A model generated the notes under the pieces. The model did no database searches. It was not told the DNA's origin and worked only from the letters and a program-made list of their open reading frames with translations. Below are positions 6,437-9,282 of a stretch of DNA of 9,282 nt, piece by piece (position 1 is the stretch's first letter; each line of letters begins with the position of its first letter). This DNA comes from JAENZQ01 sp964553505. GTDB taxonomy: Bacteria > Bacillota > Clostridia > Peptostreptococcales > JAAYPU01. The position numbers were made by a program, and so were the translations under genes. The stretch is from NCBI GenBank assembly GCA_964553505.1, contig CAZKKX010000097.1:1-9282 (forward strand), read 5' to 3'.

Positions 6437-6670
6437 TTATCTTTTCATCCCGTCTAACATTTCGTAGGCGTATAGCATCAAACTGTCACTCCATTGTATG
6501 AAATCACCCTCTACCAGCCTACCGCTTTTGAAAAAATCAACATCCTCAAGAGCTGCAAAGCGGACGGTCTTAAGTTTTGGCTTAAGGTTATACACAAAGC
6601 TTGAGCCGTTTTCTAACTTCACTGAAATCTTATAATCATCCAATAATTCTATTGAGTATATTTTGTTCAT
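6437..6670 (-). CDS. DUF2442 family small protein
   Basis: This is a 77-aa protein starting MNKIYSIELLDDYKISV. The pattern fits DUF2442: a short beta strand with DYKxxVxLENG, then YNLKPKL, VRFAALEDVDFF, and the terminal FIQWSDSLMLYAYEML, equivalent to the family's xIxWxxxxDxxxxxLY end. The biochemical role is unknown. Family members often sit next to DUF4160 in putative toxin-antitoxin-like pairs, but no DUF4160 partner is visible here. ATG 6668-6670 is chosen because AAAGGAGGG precedes it by a few nucleotides. A GTG ten codons upstream lies inside the terminator palindrome and is rejected. Tight coupling to the following SLH-protein gene suggests shared transcription. A protein this small is cytoplasmic, so its link to the surface protein may be regulatory or incidental. 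Confidence 0.75.
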   Translation of the reverse strand: MNKIYSIELLDDYKISVKLENGSSFVYNLKPKLKTVRFAALEDVDFFKSGRLVEGDFIQWSDSLMLYAYEMLDGMKR

Positions 6671-6675
6671 GCTTC

Positions 6676-6681
6676 CCTCCT
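6676..6681 (-). promoter_or_regulatory. Ribosome binding site deciding the DUF2442 start
   Basis: AGGAGG on the minus strand is followed by five nucleotides (6671-6675) and ATG 6668-6670. This excludes the earlier GTG at 6698-6700. Confidence 0.8.
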
Positions 6682-6689
6682 TTATCGAC

Positions 6690-6727
6690 AAAAAGTCCAC
6701 TATACTTCGAAGTATAGCGGACTTTTT
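6690..6727. terminator. Bidirectional intrinsic terminator palindrome
   Basis: This 38-bp palindrome has its axis at 6708/6709. Eighteen of nineteen pairs match, and the exception (A6699/C6718) becomes a G-U wobble in minus-strand RNA. The arms run from an A-run through GTCC and CTATACTT to the central TTCGAA. Each strand ends in a T-run (5 T on minus, 6 on plus), as expected for a two-way terminator. It lies 65 nt after the LAL regulator stop and ends 19 nt before the DUF2442 start, so it should insulate the two transcripts. If so, the DUF2442 operon needs its own promoter in or next to this structure, and no convincing -35/-10 pair is visible. Confidence 0.8.
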
Positions 6728-6792
6728 TATACTTTGATATCACATAAAAATACCATTTTCTTCATGAAATAGTATGCTATGATAAAATGTTT

Positions 6793-9270
6793 TTATAAAA
6801 TTATGTTCATCCCTTTGGCTTTATTGATTGCCAATGTTTTATTATTCACACCCAACTTTATATAGATGTTTTGCAAATGTCTCCTGACAGTATTTGGAGA
6901 CAGGTAAAGCCTTTCTGCTATTTCTGTTTGCTTCAGACCTTCACTAATGAGAGTCAATACATCAAGTTCCCTATCGGTTAATGGTTCAGTTTCCACCAAA
7001 TCATTGGTTTTTGAGAAACCTTTTAGGAATCGTTCTCCAAAGCATATGACTTTACTTAACCACTCACTATCATCAACCCTTTTTGTTTCCTTTAAAATTG
7101 GTTCAATATCCGGCATGCTTTCGACAAAGGGCATGATAATGCTGTCGACCTGTGCAAGCTGTATGGCAGGAAGCAAGGCTTCTTTTGCTTTTTTTACCCC
7201 ATAAAGATGTTTTTTTGCTATGGCATCAAAAATACCCGCATAGATAAACCCGAATATGTGGTTATTGGTTCTATAGATTTCCCGCATGGTCTCCACAATA
7301 ACTTCAAGCTCTGCGTAGTTTTTTCTTAGAATGGCCACTCTGCCGCCGACAATATAATTGATGCCCATTCCGGTATGAAAAAGACTCATAGATGAAATAT
7401 CTTCTTTTTGAAACCACTTTGGAATCCTCTCTAATTTTCCTAAAATCCCATATATATACCCCATAGCATTGTCAACGCTATTGAGCAGAATAGGCCTCCC
7501 AACGGCTTCAGCTTCTGTGTATACTTCCTTCAATAAAGAAATTGCCTCTTGAGGTTTTCCGTTTAGAATTGCAAGACGTGCAAGGCAAAGGCTTCCGCAG
7601 ATGACAAGACTCAACTGATTTCTGCTTCTTGCTTTGTATATAGCTTTATAGGCAAAAAGCTCTGCACTATTCAAATCCCCTGTTTCAAGACAGTATTCCG
7701 CCCTTACCGTATGTTCAAAGCCTGTTCCGCAGCCGTTTGATACATGAGTATGATACCAATTGTCTTTTTCAATGAGCTCTACAAGGTAAAGCAGCTCTTT
7801 TCCTTTTCTATGGTATAAATAAAGCGTATGAGGGGAGCCACAAGTAAACACCGATTCCGCATTTAATATTCGCGAGCTTGTACCTCCGAAGAGGGCGAAA
7901 CCTTTTTTATGACATTTACTCATAGCTGCTACGTCATTGAAGTGCATGATACTTTCCATAAGAGTGATTTCACCTAAAATCTGCTCCTTATCTATCAGAT
8001 TGTCATCTTCTTCATAGATTGATTTTGCCTCAGAGAGCAATCTTGCACCCTCTTTAGCATCCACCGCCAGCATATAAGAATATAAGTATGTAATATAAGC
8101 AAGAGGGCGCGAAAGTTTCAGCTTTTTCTCCATATCATCAAAGGCACTCACAATGATTTGCGGTGCTCTGTCCATAAGCTCAGCCGAACCTTTCATTTCA
8201 AATATATCGAGGATTTTTTCAAAGCATTTTGCTTTGTGATAGGAATCTACCGCTTCAATTCTCCTGTCATGCCTTGTACACCATTCCCCGTATCGTGAGA
8301 ATAAGGTGTATTTATCCATATCAGCAGTATCAAAAAGTTCATTCAGCAGTATCTTCAATATCGCATGAATGGAATAAACCTTGTTTTTATCATCATATCG
8401 TACAAAGCAATTATTTTCAGCTACTTTACGTATCAGTACCCCGGCTTTTTTGTTTTCGGTCACAAATACAGCATCAGCTATACCGAAGCTCTCAAAAAGA
8501 AAAAGCTTTAGCAGTACTTGCTGTGTCTCCTTATCAAACTTGTCATATACAGCTGTTTTAATCAATTTTTTTATATCCCTCAGGTCTTCAATTGTTCTAT
8601 CCTCAGCATATTTAAGAAGCGCAAGATAAATGGCTGCTGCCCAGCCATCTGTGTTTCTTATTAATAAATCCTTTTCCCTTTTAGAGAGAAAAAAATTGTT
8701 TATTTCAAATAAATCTACTGTCTCCTCTTCATTAAATTCGAACTCATCCTGGGAGAGTTCTATGCATAAGCCCTTTAGCGAAAGCTCTTCAATGGGAATA
8801 TCCGGTAAACTGCGACTGATCAGCATGATATGTAGCTTAGAATCACTTTTTTTCGCAAAACCCGTTAAGAAATCGTTCATATATTTACTTTTGTTTTCAT
8901 GGAAATCATCTATAACTATAACCGTGCGTTCAATTACGGTTTTATTTATCATATCAATAATTCTATCCATATCCATTGAATTTTGTGGAAGTCCGTATTC
9001 CGCAAAACGTTTTGATACATTCGGGTTAATGACTTCAAAACTTTGACAAAATTTTTGCCACATCCATAATTCATCACTTTCTTCGGTATTTAATGAAAGC
9101 CATACTTGTCGATGATTCTTTTTTGATCTGAGAAATTCTTTTACTGCCGTTGTCTTGCCATAACCCATAGATGCAATCAAAAGAAAAATTGGCACTTCGA
9201 ATATCCCTTCAAGCATTTTATTAATACGCTTTCGTTGCAATACTTTAGGTTTAAACAATTTACTATCCAT
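6793..9270 (-). CDS. MalT-like LuxR family (LAL/STAND) transcriptional activator
   Basis: This is an 825-aa signal-integrating regulator of the LAL class. An N-terminal STAND-type ATPase has Walker A ASMGYGKTT (33-41), Walker B VIVIDDFH (117-124) and a following LISRSLP segment (150-156). A winged-helix region follows, then a long helical TPR-like sensor (about 340-740). The C-terminal LuxR helix-turn-helix starts PLTDRELDVLTLISEGL (about 763-779), with recognition helix SPNTVRRHLQNIYIKLG (about 791-807). In characterised relatives such as MalT, inducer and ATP drive oligomerisation and promoter activation. The inducer here is unknown; the sensor is not conserved enough to guess. ATG 9268-9270 follows GGAGTG at 4 nt. 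The length is typical for the class (about 800-900). Its promoter lies beyond the window edge. The downstream DUF2442/SLH-protein unit is the nearest candidate target. Confidence 0.92.
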   Translation of the reverse strand: MDSKLFKPKVLQRKRINKMLEGIFEVPIFLLIASMGYGKTTAVKEFLRSKKNHRQVWLSLNTEESDELWMWQKFCQSFEVINPNVSKRFAEYGLPQNSMDMDRIIDMINKTVIERTVIVIDDFHENKSKYMNDFLTGFAKKSDSKLHIMLISRSLPDIPIEELSLKGLCIELSQDEFEFNEEETVDLFEINNFFLSKREKDLLIRNTDGWAAAIYLALLKYAEDRTIEDLRDIKKLIKTAVYDKFDKETQQVLLKLFLFESFGIADAVFVTENKKAGVLIRKVAENNCFVRYDDKNKVYSIHAILKILLNELFDTADMDKYTLFSRYGEWCTRHDRRIEAVDSYHKAKCFEKILDIFEMKGSAELMDRAPQIIVSAFDDMEKKLKLSRPLAYITYLYSYMLAVDAKEGARLLSEAKSIYEEDDNLIDKEQILGEITLMESIMHFNDVAAMSKCHKKGFALFGGTSSRILNAESVFTCGSPHTLYLYHRKGKELLYLVELIEKDNWYHTHVSNGCGTGFEHTVRAEYCLETGDLNSAELFAYKAIYKARSRNQLSLVICGSLCLARLAILNGKPQEAISLLKEVYTEAEAVGRPILLNSVDNAMGYIYGILGKLERIPKWFQKEDISSMSLFHTGMGINYIVGGRVAILRKNYAELEVIVETMREIYRTNNHIFGFIYAGIFDAIAKKHLYGVKKAKEALLPAIQLAQVDSIIMPFVESMPDIEPILKETKRVDDSEWLSKVICFGERFLKGFSKTNDLVETEPLTDRELDVLTLISEGLKQTEIAERLYLSPNTVRRHLQNIYIKLGVNNKTLAINKAKGMNIIL

Positions 9271-9282
9271 TTTTCACTCCCG

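Noticed and set aside
6668..6700. Upstream GTG start for the DUF2442 gene (10 extra residues)
   Set aside because: It lies inside the terminator palindrome with no ribosome site, while ATG 6668-6670 has AGGAGG at the right distance.
6734..6762. TTGATA on the plus strand as a promoter reading toward the regulator
   Set aside because: No -10-like hexamer occurs 16-18 bp downstream, and transcription would be antisense to the regulator.
8229..9046. Plus-strand frames opposite the LAL regulator as genes
   Set aside because: They are low-complexity, Ser/Leu-rich shadows of an unambiguous regulator gene on the minus strand.

Overview
The window looks like a low-GC Firmicute, most probably a member of the Clostridia. 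The DNA is AT-rich, Shine-Dalgarno sites are strong (AGGAGG), there is a surface protein anchored by SLH repeats, and several short sequence signatures resemble the ends of REP-associated (IS200/Y1-type) transposases common in Clostridia. The genus assignment is inference only.

Right part (about 2765-9270, all on the minus strand): a large MalT-like LuxR regulator (LAL/STAND ATPase, 825 aa) is followed by a near-perfect 38-bp palindrome that reads as a bidirectional terminator. Next comes a two-gene unit, a DUF2442-type small protein and, 21 nt later, a 1216-aa secreted SLH protein. That protein carries two copies of a module made of seven RCC1 repeats plus a cadherin-like sandwich, which is two predicted seven-bladed propellers in one chain. 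The regulator is the obvious candidate to control the surface protein, but this rests on adjacency only.

Left part (about 1-2765): this is a decayed accessory region. It holds an intact cytoplasmic class-C beta-lactamase-fold serine hydrolase and an intact TetR regulator with a recognisable promoter and overlapping dyad operator. Around them lie three broken genes: a Rossmann FAD/NAD-binding N-terminus reduced to about 23 codons, a C-terminal helix-turn-helix scrap resembling a Y1 transposase, and the C-terminal half of an ABC-2 permease with two frameshifts, one of them a 5-bp tandem duplication. REP-like repeats lie at both edges: a 17-bp perfect tandem repeat at 140-173 and a GGGAC-rich hairpin/G-quadruplex-like element at 2725-2764.

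How the parts work together: the TetR regulator probably represses itself and may once have controlled the oxidoreductase and/or the ABC exporter, both now broken. The serine hydrolase may still be transcribed from the TetR promoter. The most interesting intact system is LAL regulator - DUF2442 - double-propeller surface protein. I see no CRISPR array, rRNA or tRNA.
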